Assembly: GCA_002281485.1 (NCBI GenBank)
Contig: NCGF01000013.1
Location: 1 to 64,000 of the forward strand
Reading direction: 5' to 3'
Origin: Sphingomonas sp. 28-66-16
GTDB lineage: Bacteria; Pseudomonadota; Alphaproteobacteria; Sphingomonadales; Sphingomonadaceae
DNA: 64,000 nucleotides
Under the pieces are notes generated by a model. The model saw nothing but the letters and a program-made list of their open reading frames with translations. It did no database searches and was not told where the DNA came from. This document shows, piece by piece, positions 34,460 through 42,543 of this stretch. Position numbers and translations under genes: made by a program. The stretch's first letter is position 1. Each line of letters starts with the position of its first letter.

Positions 34460-36594
34460 GGCTTGGCCGATACCGGCGTTGGCGTCGCCGGGCAACGAGC
34501 ATCGCCCGTCGCCGGCTTGTCGGGCACCAGATCGTCGGCGAGCGGCGCGCCGAAGATATAATGGCCGAACCAGTTCTCATTCTCCTCGAGCACCGCGCGC
34601 TGCTGCTTGGGCTTGTTGATCGGGTGGCCGAGGCCTTCGTAGACGACCATTTTCACCGGCACGCCCTTGTCCTCGAGCGCCTGGCGCAGTTCATAGCCGT
34701 TGGCGATCGGGACGCGCCGGTCGCTGCCGCCGTGCTGGATCAGCGTCGGCGTCCTGGCGGTGGCGAGATAGGCGATCGGCGAGGTCTTGCGGTAGACTTC
34801 GGGATCGTCCCAAGGCGTTGCCTTGAGATACTGGACGGTGAACGGGGTGATGTCGGTATTGGCGTAATAGGTCATCCAGTCCGAAATGCCGGCGCCGACC
34901 GACACCGCCTTGAAGCGGTCGCTCGCGGTGGCGATGAACGCCGAGATATAGCCGCCCTGGCTCCACCCCATCGCGCCGACCCGCGCGGGATCGACGAAAC
35001 CCTTGGCGACGAGCGAATCGACGCCACTGATCACGTCCTGATAGTCGCCGACGCCCAGGTTGCGGACGTTGAGCGCCCGAAAGGCGGCGCCATAGCCCGC
35101 CGAGCCGCGATAATTGGGCCGGAGCACGATGGCGCCACGCGCGATGAATCGTTCGATCGGATAATAGCGATCGGCGACGACGACCGGCAGGTCGATCCCG
35201 GTCGGGCCGCCATGGATGACGACGAGCAGCGGATATTTCTTCTTCGGATCGAAATTCTTCGGGGTGTAGAGGATGCCCTCGATCGGGGTGCCGTCGCTCG
35301 ATTTCCAGCTGACCACTTGCCGGGTCGAGATCTGGTATTGCGCGAGCTGCTCGCCGCCGCGCGTGATCGGGGCGGGGGCGCCGCGATCGAGATCGGCGAG
35401 ATAGATTTCGGGAAAGCGATTGGCCGCCGCACCGACATAGGCGAGCCGCCGGCCGCTGCGCGACAGCGAGAACGATCGGGCGATCGGCGTGCCCGCCAGC
35501 GCCACGCGCGTGACCGCGCCGGTGCCGGGATCGATCCGGAACAGCCCGGCCTCGGTCTTCTGGAGCGCGGCGAAGGCGATCCCGCCAGCGTCCCATCCCA
35601 GCAGCTGAGCGTCTTCGTCGAAATTGCCCCCCACGATCCGCGTCGCGCCGCCGCTGGCGGGGACGATGCCGATATGGCCGTTGGCATAATAATAATTCTC
35701 GGCGCCGGCCGCAGTTTCGAAGGCGATCGCGCGCCCGTCGGGCGACCATTTGGGGTTTCCGTTCGGGCCGCCTTCTCCCGCCACCATGCTGATCTTGCCG
35801 GTCGCGAGATCGGCGACCTGGATCTTGCTGGTGACGCCCGAGATGATGTCGGGATCGCGCACCGAGGCAAAGGCGATTTTGCTGCCGTCGGGGGCGAAAT
35901 CGAACGCCATGACGCTGAAATCCTTGCCGTTCGTGATCGGCCTCGACGCGGGGACGGCAATCGCGCGACCGGCGGCATCGGTCTGCGGCAGCGCGATCAG
36001 CCACAATTGCGCCATGACATAATCGCCGCGCACGATATGATAGTCGCCGAAGCTTTCCTTGCGCTGCTTGAGCGTGCCGGGTTCGGTGCTGTCGGTGACG
36101 ATGCCGAAATGGCGCGAATCGGGCGCCCATTCGAACGCCGAGACGCCGTCTTCGAGCGCGGTCACCTGCTGCGCCTCGCCGCCGCCCGCCGGCATCACCC
36201 AGAGCTGGCGCTTGCCCGATGGGCTTTTGGCGATGACGCCAGGGCGATCGGAGAGGAAGGCGATCCAGCGTCCGTCGCGCGACCAGGCGGCGGCATTGCT
36301 CGAATTGGCCTGGACGGTCAGCAGGCGGCGGTCGCCGGTCGCGCTGTCGGCGATCCACAGGTCGGTCTCGAAGGCATTGCTGACCCAGTTGGTGCGGCTC
36401 TCTTCATAGACGACCCAGCGACCATCGGGGGAAATGGCGGGGTTGTTGAAGCTCTGGACGTCGAGCGATTCCTGCACCGTGGGGGTGCCGACCCCGGGGA
36501 CCGGCGCGGGCGCCGCCGAGAGCAGCAGGAGCGGCGTCACGGCCAGCATCATCCGCCGGGCATTTGCCCGCCGCACCCATCCCCACCCTGCCAT
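34453..36594 (-). CDS. Secreted S9-family prolyl oligopeptidase-like peptidase
   Basis: 713 residues: signal peptide (MMLAVTPLLLLSAAPAP within the first 40), a beta-propeller with repeated SPDGRW / SRDGRWIAFLS / SPDGRAIAFE motifs, and a C-terminal alpha/beta hydrolase domain from about 450. The hydrolase part has VVIHGGPTG, RPNYRGSAGYG, catalytic Ser in GAMGWSQGGYIS, and the late TLIQHGGSDRRVP (Asp) and YEGLGHP (His). It probably cleaves oligopeptides in the periplasm (dipeptidyl/acylaminoacyl peptidase type). ATG 36594 has GGGGA 6 bases upstream; the frame extends to 36633. Ends with a Pro/Cys tail of no clear function. Confidence 0.9.
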   Translation of the reverse strand: MAGWGWVRRANARRMMLAVTPLLLLSAAPAPVPGVGTPTVQESLDVQSFNNPAISPDGRWVVYEESRTNWVSNAFETDLWIADSATGDRRLLTVQANSSNAAAWSRDGRWIAFLSDRPGVIAKSPSGKRQLWVMPAGGGEAQQVTALEDGVSAFEWAPDSRHFGIVTDSTEPGTLKQRKESFGDYHIVRGDYVMAQLWLIALPQTDAAGRAIAVPASRPITNGKDFSVMAFDFAPDGSKIAFASVRDPDIISGVTSKIQVADLATGKISMVAGEGGPNGNPKWSPDGRAIAFETAAGAENYYYANGHIGIVPASGGATRIVGGNFDEDAQLLGWDAGGIAFAALQKTEAGLFRIDPGTGAVTRVALAGTPIARSFSLSRSGRRLAYVGAAANRFPEIYLADLDRGAPAPITRGGEQLAQYQISTRQVVSWKSSDGTPIEGILYTPKNFDPKKKYPLLVVIHGGPTGIDLPVVVADRYYPIERFIARGAIVLRPNYRGSAGYGAAFRALNVRNLGVGDYQDVISGVDSLVAKGFVDPARVGAMGWSQGGYISAFIATASDRFKAVSVGAGISDWMTYYANTDITPFTVQYLKATPWDDPEVYRKTSPIAYLATARTPTLIQHGGSDRRVPIANGYELRQALEDKGVPVKMVVYEGLGHPINKPKQQRAVLEENENWFGHYIFGAPLADDLVPDKPATGDARCPATPTPVSAKPC

Positions 36595-36709
36595 GATCGA
36601 TCCCCGCGCTGCTTGTTGCCCGCCTAGCATCATGGTTTTGGCGCGCTGCGCAAGTATCGTGGCGTCCGGCGTCTGGTTTTGGGCGTGCGGCGGCGCCGGT
36701 TAGCGCCGG

Positions 36710-37363
36710 TCAGCCGATCGATTCGATCACGGCGGCACGCAGCTCGGCGATGCCGAGCCCGACTTCGCTCGAGGTGGCCAGAATGTCGGGATGCGCGGCG
36801 GGGCGCTTGCGCGCTTCGGCCGCGGTCGACTCGATCACCTTCAGCAGCTCGGTCGGCTTGATCTTGTCGACCTTGGTGAGCACGAGACGATAGCTGACCG
36901 CCGCCTTGTCGAGCATCGCCATGATGTCGTGATCGACCTCTTTCAGGCCGTGGCGCGAATCGACCAGCACCAGCACGCGCTTGAGCACCTGCCGCCCGCG
37001 CAGGAAATCATTGATCAGGAAGCGCCATTTCTTGACCATGTCCTTGGGCGCCTTGGCGAAGCCATAGCCCGGCATATCGACCAGCCGCAGCGCGAGCGGA
37101 TCGCCGACGTCGAAGAAATTGAGTTCCTGCGTGCGCCCCGGGGTGTTCGAGGTCCGCGCGAGCCCGTTGCGCCCGGTGAGGGCGTTGAGCAGCGACGACT
37201 TGCCGACATTCGACCGCCCGGCAAAGGCGATTTCGGGCACCTCCGGATCGGGCAGGAATTCCAGTGTCGGCGCCGATTTCAAAAAGGCGATCGGCCCGGC
37301 GAAGGTGATCCGCGCCGCTTCGAGCATCTCGGCATCGAACGGGCCGTCATCGGTTTCAGTCAT
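36710..37363 (-). CDS. engB: Ribosome biogenesis GTP-binding protein EngB (YihA/YsxC)
   Basis: Essential GTPase needed for large-subunit assembly. 217 residues with G1 [16 protein letters not shown]2 around [14 protein letters not shown]3 DMPGYGFA, G4 TKVDK and G5 TSSEVGLG. It lies 6 bases after yidC and closes the rpmH-rnpA-yidD-yidC-engB operon. Confidence 0.95.
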   Translation of the reverse strand: MTETDDGPFDAEMLEAARITFAGPIAFLKSAPTLEFLPDPEVPEIAFAGRSNVGKSSLLNALTGRNGLARTSNTPGRTQELNFFDVGDPLALRLVDMPGYGFAKAPKDMVKKWRFLINDFLRGRQVLKRVLVLVDSRHGLKEVDHDIMAMLDKAAVSYRLVLTKVDKIKPTELLKVIESTAAEARKRPAAHPDILATSSEVGLGIAELRAAVIESIG

Positions 37364-37369
37364 GCCGGG

Positions 37370-39160
37370 TCACTTCTTGGGCGCCGGCTTGGCCTTTTTG
37401 GGGGCCGGCACCAGCATCTCGGGATGGCGCGCATAGAGCAGCCGCTGTTGCAGGATCGTCAGCGTGTTCGAGGTGATCCAGTAGATCTGCAGCCCGACCG
37501 CGAACGGCGCCATCACGAACATCAGCATCCAGGGCATGATCGCGAACACCTGCTTCTGGGCTTCGTCCATCGGCGCCGGATTGAGCTTGAACTGGAAATA
37601 CATCGAGATGCCGAGCAGGATCGGGATGATGCCGATCGCGATGAACACCGGCGGCGTGAACGGCAGCAGGCCGAACAGGTTGACCGGCGTCAGCGGATCG
37701 GGCGCGGAGAGATCGCGAATCCACAGCACGAACGGCTGGTGGCGCATTTCGGTCGCGAGCAGCAGCACCTTGTAGAGCGCGTACATGATTGGGATCTGCA
37801 GCAAGGTGGGCGCACAGCCGGCGAGCGGGTTGGCGCCCTCGGCCTTGTACAGCGCCATGATCTCCTGCTGCTGGCGCGCCTTGTCGTCCTTGTAGCGTTC
37901 CTGCAGCGCCTTCATCTTGGGCTGGATCGCCTTCATCTTCGCCATCGAGGCGAACTGGCGCTGCGCGATCGGGAACAGGAGCCCCCGGATCGTGATCGTC
38001 AGCAGAATGATCGCGACGCCGAAATTGCCGATCATCCGGAACAGCCAGTCGAGATAATAAAAGATCGGCTTCTCGACGATCCGGAACCAGCCCCAGTCGA
38101 TCGCCTTGTCGAAATTGGCGATGTGACCATCGTCCTGATACTGATCGAGCAGCCGCACTTCCTTGCCGCCGGCGAAGAAGCGGCTGGTCTGGGTCGCCGA
38201 TTTGCCCGGGGCGATCGTCACCGGCGGCGTCGAGAAATCGGCCTGGAACACATCTCCCGCCGCGCCGCGAAAGCCGGCGTGCACCCGCGCCTGCTGATCG
38301 GGGATCAGCGCGGTCAGCCAATACATGTCGCCGAAGCCGAGCCAGCCGCCCTTGGCGTCGAAATAATTGGCGCCGGGCTTGGCGGTCGTGCCGAAAATCT
38401 TGCCGAAGAAGCTGGGCTCCTGCCCCCGCAGATTGGGATAGCCGATGTCGTAGTTGGCGCCGGGGCCGAACACGCCGATCGGGCCAACATGGTTGGTCCA
38501 GGTATCGATCTCCTTCGGCGCACCGGTCCGCGAGATCAGCCCATAGGGGCGCACCGTGACGGGCGCTGCCGAACCGTTGCCGACCCATTGTTGAATCGAA
38601 AACATATAATCGGGATCGACCGCGATCCGGATGCGGAACTGCACGCCCTGCGGGCTGTTCCAGCTGAGCGTGACCGGCCGTTCGGGGGTGAGGGCGGGGC
38701 CGTCCGCTGTCCAGATGCTATCCTTGTCGGGCGCGGTGACGCCGTCACCGGCCCAGCCGAACCCGGCGAAATAGCTGTGCGCTGCGCCCGAGGGCGAGAG
38801 CAGCCGAACGGGGGGCGAATCCTTCTTGATCGTCTCGCGGTGGCGCAGCAGCACGAGATCGTCGATCCGGGCACCCTTGAGGTTGATCGAACCACGCAGC
38901 GCCGGCGTCGTGATTGCCACGCGCGGCGTTTCGGCGATCACCGCCTGACGATCGCGCAACGTCTTGGCGGCGGCTGCGGCCGGTTCGAGCGCGGCGCTGG
39001 TGGTCGGGTTTGTCGCGGGGGCAGCGGCGTTGCTGGCGGCCACGCGTGCGGGCTTGGGCGGTGGCGCGGGCATGAACTTGCCCGCGATCAGCGGCCAGCC
39101 GAGCAGGATCAGCGCCGCGATGACCGCGAACAACACGATATTGCGATTGTCTTCACTCAC
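37370..39160 (-). CDS. yidC: Membrane protein insertase YidC
   Basis: Inserts and folds inner-membrane proteins alone or with Sec. 596 residues: N-terminal helix ([21 protein letters not shown]), an Ala/Pro linker, and a large periplasmic beta domain (about 70-370). The conserved five-helix core then starts at [21 protein letters not shown], including the Arg-containing region [38 protein letters not shown] and [21 protein letters not shown]. The Lys-rich C-terminus KKAKPAPKK is as usual for ribosome contact. Its start overlaps the yidD stop by four bases. Confidence 0.96.
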   Translation of the reverse strand: MSEDNRNIVLFAVIAALILLGWPLIAGKFMPAPPPKPARVAASNAAAPATNPTTSAALEPAAAAAKTLRDRQAVIAETPRVAITTPALRGSINLKGARIDDLVLLRHRETIKKDSPPVRLLSPSGAAHSYFAGFGWAGDGVTAPDKDSIWTADGPALTPERPVTLSWNSPQGVQFRIRIAVDPDYMFSIQQWVGNGSAAPVTVRPYGLISRTGAPKEIDTWTNHVGPIGVFGPGANYDIGYPNLRGQEPSFFGKIFGTTAKPGANYFDAKGGWLGFGDMYWLTALIPDQQARVHAGFRGAAGDVFQADFSTPPVTIAPGKSATQTSRFFAGGKEVRLLDQYQDDGHIANFDKAIDWGWFRIVEKPIFYYLDWLFRMIGNFGVAIILLTITIRGLLFPIAQRQFASMAKMKAIQPKMKALQERYKDDKARQQQEIMALYKAEGANPLAGCAPTLLQIPIMYALYKVLLLATEMRHQPFVLWIRDLSAPDPLTPVNLFGLLPFTPPVFIAIGIIPILLGISMYFQFKLNPAPMDEAQKQVFAIMPWMLMFVMAPFAVGLQIYWITSNTLTILQQRLLYARHPEMLVPAPKKAKPAPKK

Positions 39161-39405
39161 CTGGCCGACCCCGATTCGTGGCTCTGTTCGTTACCGGGGA
39201 CAGGATCATAGCCATGTCCGCCCCAGGGATGGCAGCGCGCGATGCGTTTCGCGGCAAGCCATCCACCTTTCAGCGCGCCATAGCGGCCAAGCGCCTCGAT
39301 TGCATAGGCCGAACAGGTCGGCTGATAGCGACAGCTCGGCGGCAGGATAAGCGACGGCCCCAATTGCCAGCCACGCGCGACGAGAATGAGCAGTCGCGCG
39401 ATCAT
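39157..39405 (-). CDS. yidD: Membrane protein insertion efficiency factor YidD
   Basis: 82 residues with the UPF0161 pattern: [21 protein letters not shown] and [18 protein letters not shown], three conserved Cys. It helps membrane protein insertion at the inner face. It is coupled by four-base overlaps with rnpA before and yidC after. Confidence 0.94.
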   Translation of the reverse strand: MIARLLILVARGWQLGPSLILPPSCRYQPTCSAYAIEALGRYGALKGGWLAAKRIARCHPWGGHGYDPVPGNEQSHESGSAR

Positions 39406-39722
39406 CGCGCGAGCTTCGCCAACGCCTTGGCGAGTTCAGCGCGGAGCAGCGCGAAATCGCGTTCGATGCCGCCCGCGCGACCGATCAGGACATGATCGCT
39501 GCCCGCGAGCCCCGCCTGCGGCAGCAGTTCGCGCGCGAGCGCGCGCAGCCGGCGCTTCATCCGGTTGCGCACGACGGCATTGCCGATCTTCTTGGTCACC
39601 GTATAGCCGATCCGCATCGTCGGATCGCCATCGCGCCGGTCGCGCGCCAGCAGGACGAAGCCGGGCATGGCGCTGCGTCTCCCCGCGTTCGCCGCGAGAA
39701 AATCGCGGCGCTCGGTAAGAAT
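39402..39722 (-). CDS. rnpA: Ribonuclease P protein component (start codon unclear)
   Basis: Protein subunit of RNase P for tRNA 5' maturation. The core is clear: [38 protein letters not shown] (the RNR signature) and [21 protein letters not shown]. The start is a puzzle. The conserved N-terminal [14 protein letters not shown] lies before the first internal ATG (39668) and has no ATG, GTG or TTG close upstream. The possibilities are a rare ATT at 39722 (used here, 106 residues), or ATG 39866, which would nest the whole rpmH gene out of frame, or a shortened protein from 39668. The ribosome site AGGGA fits rpmH and not ATG 39866. Confidence 0.85.
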   Translation of the reverse strand: MLTERRDFLAANAGRRSAMPGFVLLARDRRDGDPTMRIGYTVTKKIGNAVVRNRMKRRLRALARELLPQAGLAGSDHVLIGRAGGIERDFALLRAELAKALAKLAR

Positions 39723-39724
39723 CT

Positions 39725-39859
39725 TTATGCCGACAGCTTCTTGCGACCGCGCGCGCGACGGGCACGAAGGACGTTGCGACCGCCCACCGTCGCCATCCGC
39801 GCGCGGAAGCCGTGGCGGCGTGCACGCACCAGATTGCTCGGCTGAAAGGTCCGCTTCAT
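39725..39859 (-). CDS. rpmH: 50S ribosomal protein L34
   Basis: 44 residues, the usual L34 length: [29 protein letters not shown], then [13 protein letters not shown]. It is basic throughout and binds 23S rRNA. ATG 39859 has AGGGA 7 bases upstream. It is the first gene of the rpmH-rnpA-yidD-yidC-engB operon, and its TAA lies two bases before a possible ATT start of rnpA. Confidence 0.96.
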   Translation of the reverse strand: MKRTFQPSNLVRARRHGFRARMATVGGRNVLRARRARGRKKLSA

Positions 39860-39886
39860 CGCTCATTCCCTAGATCATCGAAATGT

Positions 39887-39911
39887 AAAAAGGCCGCCAA
39901 AAGCGGCGGCC
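39887..39911 (-). terminator. Terminator-like hairpin between the PGPGW protein gene and rpmH
   Basis: On the minus strand GGCCGCC / GGCGGCC (7-base perfect stem) with a 6-base loop GCTTTT is followed by five T. It can end transcription of the membrane protein gene upstream (stop at 39966). It also lies downstream of the likely rpmH promoter, so it would be in the rpmH leader if that promoter is used. Confidence 0.75.
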
Positions 39912-39923
39912 GAACAGCCAGAG

Positions 39924-39952
39924 CCTTTAGGCAAGGGGTGAGGCCGAGTCAA
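39924..39952 (-). promoter_or_regulatory. Probable rpmH promoter
   Basis: Minus strand TTGACT (-35, 39952-39947), 17 bases, then TAAAGG (-10, 39929-39924). The -35 is a near-consensus sigma70 element and the spacing is optimal; the -10 is weak. The predicted start near 39917 puts the hairpin at 39892-39911 into the leader, about 58 bases before the rpmH ATG. Confidence 0.5.
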
Positions 39953-39965
39953 TATTTTCGCGCCG

Positions 39966-40391
39966 TCAATCGGTGCGGCCGCGGATCGAGTCGCGGATCG
40001 TCAGCCAGAGCAGCCTGATACGAGACTGCTTACCCTCGGCATCGCGCGGTACGCGGTCGCGCTCGCGGCGCCTGAGCGCGCTCGCCCGACGCAGGCCGAG
40101 ATCGGCATAATGGCCGACGCGCGGCCAGCGTCGCTTGATCTCGACGAAGCGCCGTTTGGCCGACTGCGAGTTCTGGAGAATCAGCGCCAGACCCGCTGCA
40201 AACACGAAAATCCCGCCCGGCCCGGGGAGGACGCCGACGATCGGCGAGAGCAGGACGACGAGCACCCCGAGAAAGAGCAAGGCGGTGCGCGTGGCGGGAC
40301 TGCGCACGCGAATGGGATGATTGGCCGTCACGACCGGGGATATGGGATCGGTGTATTGTTTTGGCAAGACAGTCTCCGCGTGGTTTCGCAT
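39966..40391 (-). CDS. Small membrane protein of the PGPGW/TMEM type
   Basis: 141 residues. The middle has two close hydrophobic helices joined at PGPGG (TALLFLGVLVVLLSPIVGVL, PGPGGIFVFAAGLALIL), followed by a very basic tail (SAKRRFVEIKRRWPRVG...). This is the arrangement of the PGPGW-motif transmembrane proteins found in alphaproteobacteria; their function is unknown. The ATG at 40391 faces comM across 46 bases. Confidence 0.75.
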   Translation of the reverse strand: MRNHAETVLPKQYTDPISPVVTANHPIRVRSPATRTALLFLGVLVVLLSPIVGVLPGPGGIFVFAAGLALILQNSQSAKRRFVEIKRRWPRVGHYADLGLRRASALRRRERDRVPRDAEGKQSRIRLLWLTIRDSIRGRTD

Positions 40392-40437
40392 TGTCGGAAA
40401 CCCGCTATGAACGGTTCATTAGCCGAGGACAGGGCTT

Positions 40438-41946
40438 ATGGTGGCGATTGTTTCGACGGTGGCTTATCTGGGGCTGGAAGCAAGGGCCGTCGAGGTCCAG
40501 GTGCAGGTCGCGCCCGGTGTGCCGGCTTTCAACGTCGTGGGTCTTGCCGACAAGGCGGTCGCCGAAAGCCGCGAACGCGTGCGCGCCGCGATCGCGGCGC
40601 TCGGGCTGGCGCTGCCGCCAAAGCGGATCACCGTCAATCTCTCGCCCGCCGATCTGCCCAAGGAGGGATCGCATTATGATCTGCCGATCGCGCTTGCGCT
40701 GCTCGGGGCGATGGGGGTGCTCGATGCCGAGACGCTGAGCGATTATGTCGTCGTCGGCGAATTGGGGCTCGATGCGCGGATCGCGACCTCGCCGGGCGTG
40801 TTGCTCGCCGCCCTCCACGCGTCGGAGCATCGCAAGGGGCTGGTCTGCCCGGCTGCGCAAGGCTCGGAAGCCGCCTGGGCGGGCACGATCGAGGTGATCG
40901 CCGCGCCCGATCTGCTCGCGCTGCTCAACCACTTCAAGGGCCATGGCTTGTTGTCAGCGCCGGTGCCGGGCGAGGCCGATGCCGCCACGCCGGGCCCCGA
41001 TCTGCGCCAGGTGAAGGGGCAGGAAACCGCCAAGCGCGCGCTCGAGATTGCAGCGGCGGGCGGGCACAATCTGCTGATGGTGGGACCACCGGGGGCGGGC
41101 AAGTCGCTGATGGCGGCGTGCCTTCCCGGAATTTTGCCGCCGCTCGATTCGAGCGAGGCCTTGGAAGTGTCGATGGTCGCAAGCGTCGCGGGCACGCTGA
41201 ACGGTGGTCGCCTCACGCGGACCCGGCCCTATCGCAGCCCGCATCATTCGGCGTCGATGGCGGCGCTGGTCGGCGGCGGGCTCAAGGTCAAGCCCGGCGA
41301 GGTGAGCCTTGCGCATCTCGGCGTGCTGTTCCTCGACGAACTGCCCGAATTCCAGCGCGCGGTGCTCGATTCGCTGCGTCAGCCGCTCGAAACGGGGTCG
41401 GTGACGGTCGCGCGTGCCAACGCCCACGTCACCTTCCCGGCACGGGTGCAGTTGATCGCGGCGATGAATCCGTGTCGCTGCGGCCATCTCGGCGATGCCG
41501 CCCTTGCCTGTTCGCGCGCGCCGCGTTGTGCGGCCGATTATCAGGCGAAGGTCTCCGGCCCGCTGCTCGACCGGATCGATTTGCATGTCGAGGTCGCGGC
41601 CGTCAGCGCCGCCGATCTCGTGCTGCCGCCCCCCGCCGAGGGATCGGCCGACGTGGCGGCGAGGGTCGCCGCGGCGCGCGCGATCCAGACCGCGCGCTAT
41701 GCCGATCAGCCTGCGCGCACCAACGCCGAGGCTGACGGCCCGGTGCTGGAGGCGGTCGCCACGCCCGACGAACCGGGGCGCAAATTGCTCGCCCAGGCGG
41801 CGGAGGCAATGCGGCTGTCGGCGCGCGGCTATACCCGAATCCTGCGCGTGGCGCGGACGATCGCGGATCTCGGCGGCCAGGAGGGGGTGGGGCGTCTCCA
41901 TATCGCCGAGGCGCTCAGCTATCGACGGCAAGCGCCGCGCAATTGA
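40438..41946 (+). CDS. comM: YifB/ComM family Mg-chelatase-like ATPase
   Basis: 502 residues. The N-terminal ChlI-like domain (VEVQVQVAPGVPAFNVVGLADKAV, INLSPADLPKEG-type) is followed by an AAA+ module with Walker A GPPGAGKSLMA, Walker B VLFLDELPEF and sensor AAMNPCRCGHLGD, and a C-terminal domain with LSARGYTRILRVARTIADL. ComM is a hexameric branch-migration helicase in natural transformation; YifB homologues are widespread in bacteria not known to be competent, so competence is not implied. ATG 40438 has GAGGA about 9 bases upstream. Confidence 0.92.
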   Translation: MVAIVSTVAYLGLEARAVEVQVQVAPGVPAFNVVGLADKAVAESRERVRAAIAALGLALPPKRITVNLSPADLPKEGSHYDLPIALALLGAMGVLDAETLSDYVVVGELGLDARIATSPGVLLAALHASEHRKGLVCPAAQGSEAAWAGTIEVIAAPDLLALLNHFKGHGLLSAPVPGEADAATPGPDLRQVKGQETAKRALEIAAAGGHNLLMVGPPGAGKSLMAACLPGILPPLDSSEALEVSMVASVAGTLNGGRLTRTRPYRSPHHSASMAALVGGGLKVKPGEVSLAHLGVLFLDELPEFQRAVLDSLRQPLETGSVTVARANAHVTFPARVQLIAAMNPCRCGHLGDAALACSRAPRCAADYQAKVSGPLLDRIDLHVEVAAVSAADLVLPPPAEGSADVAARVAAARAIQTARYADQPARTNAEADGPVLEAVATPDEPGRKLLAQAAEAMRLSARGYTRILRVARTIADLGGQEGVGRLHIAEALSYRRQAPRN

Positions 41947-42025
41947 GCCGCGTTCGAAAACGGGTCCCCCAATCGCCATTTCGGTGCTGGATTTGCGCCG
42001 GATGAGCCGCTAGCAGGGCAACCGT

Positions 42026-42110
42026 GCGGGCGTGGTGGAACTGGTAGACGCGCCGGACTCAAAATCCGGTTCCGCAAGGAGTGTCGGTTCGAGCCCGACC
42101 GCCCGCACCA
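42026..42110 (+). tRNA. tRNA-Leu (anticodon CAA)
   Basis: The acceptor stem GCGGGCG (42026-42032) pairs with CGCCCGC (42100-42106), discriminator A, and CCA is encoded at 42108-42110. The anticodon arm GCCGGA-CTCAAAA-TCCGGT gives CAA, which reads UUG. A long variable arm and the T loop GTTCGAGC are present, as expected of a class II leucine tRNA of 85 nt. Confidence 0.96.
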
Positions 42111-42134
42111 ATCTTCTCCGCGCGCCCGGCCGGC

Positions 42135-42386
42135 TCACGCCGAACGCACGCCCTGGCCGAACCACTGATCGACGAGTTGTTCGGCTTCTTCGATTTGAAG
42201 CGACCGCCCGGCGCAGTGGATCGACATACAGCGCCGGTGCACCGACGGCGTTCCGGCAAGCGAGCGCGCCAATATCACCAAAGGTCCCCGCGCAATTTCG
42301 GTAAGGTGATCTTCGTCCATCCGTGACGATTTCGATCCAGCCACTATACCGTGATAAAGAACGGCTTCGGATTTCATATCGATCAT
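42135..42386 (-). CDS. Small protein of unknown function
   Basis: 83 residues, not recognised: MIDMKSEAVLYHGIVAGSKS, then a middle with ARGPLVILARSLAGTPSVHRR, one CMSIHCAG segment with a His between two Cys, and IEEAEQLVDQWFGQG near the end. It is mildly amphipathic, with no signal peptide or helix long enough to span a membrane. A good ribosome site AAGGA (7-base spacing) stands before ATG 42386, and a distinctly AT-rich 150-base upstream stretch may hold its promoter; this supports expression. It is convergent with the tRNA. Confidence 0.6.
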   Translation of the reverse strand: MIDMKSEAVLYHGIVAGSKSSRMDEDHLTEIARGPLVILARSLAGTPSVHRRCMSIHCAGRSLQIEEAEQLVDQWFGQGVRSA

Positions 42387-42543
42387 GACGAATTCCTTCG
42401 TATCTTACCGACAATAAACGAAGGAAGGGCAAATCTGTTCCAGGCGATAAAATATTACACCGCCAAGCAATGGTAAATATAACCTTAATCGCCGGTTTAA
42501 TACTTGATCGGAATTAAGTTGTTAGCGTATCTTTTGGTAGCGC

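Noticed and set aside
36791-39211. Open frame of 806 codons on the plus strand
   Set aside because: Antisense to engB and yidC, which have complete family signatures; composition is that of a reversed GC-rich gene.
39668-39866. ATG 39866 as the certain start of rnpA
   Set aside because: The extension is simply the rpmH region read in another frame, and the ribosome site is placed for rpmH; kept only as a hypothesis in the findings.
42026-42386. Integrative element at the tRNA-Leu gene
   Set aside because: No integrase, and no repeated tRNA 3' end was seen downstream in the window.
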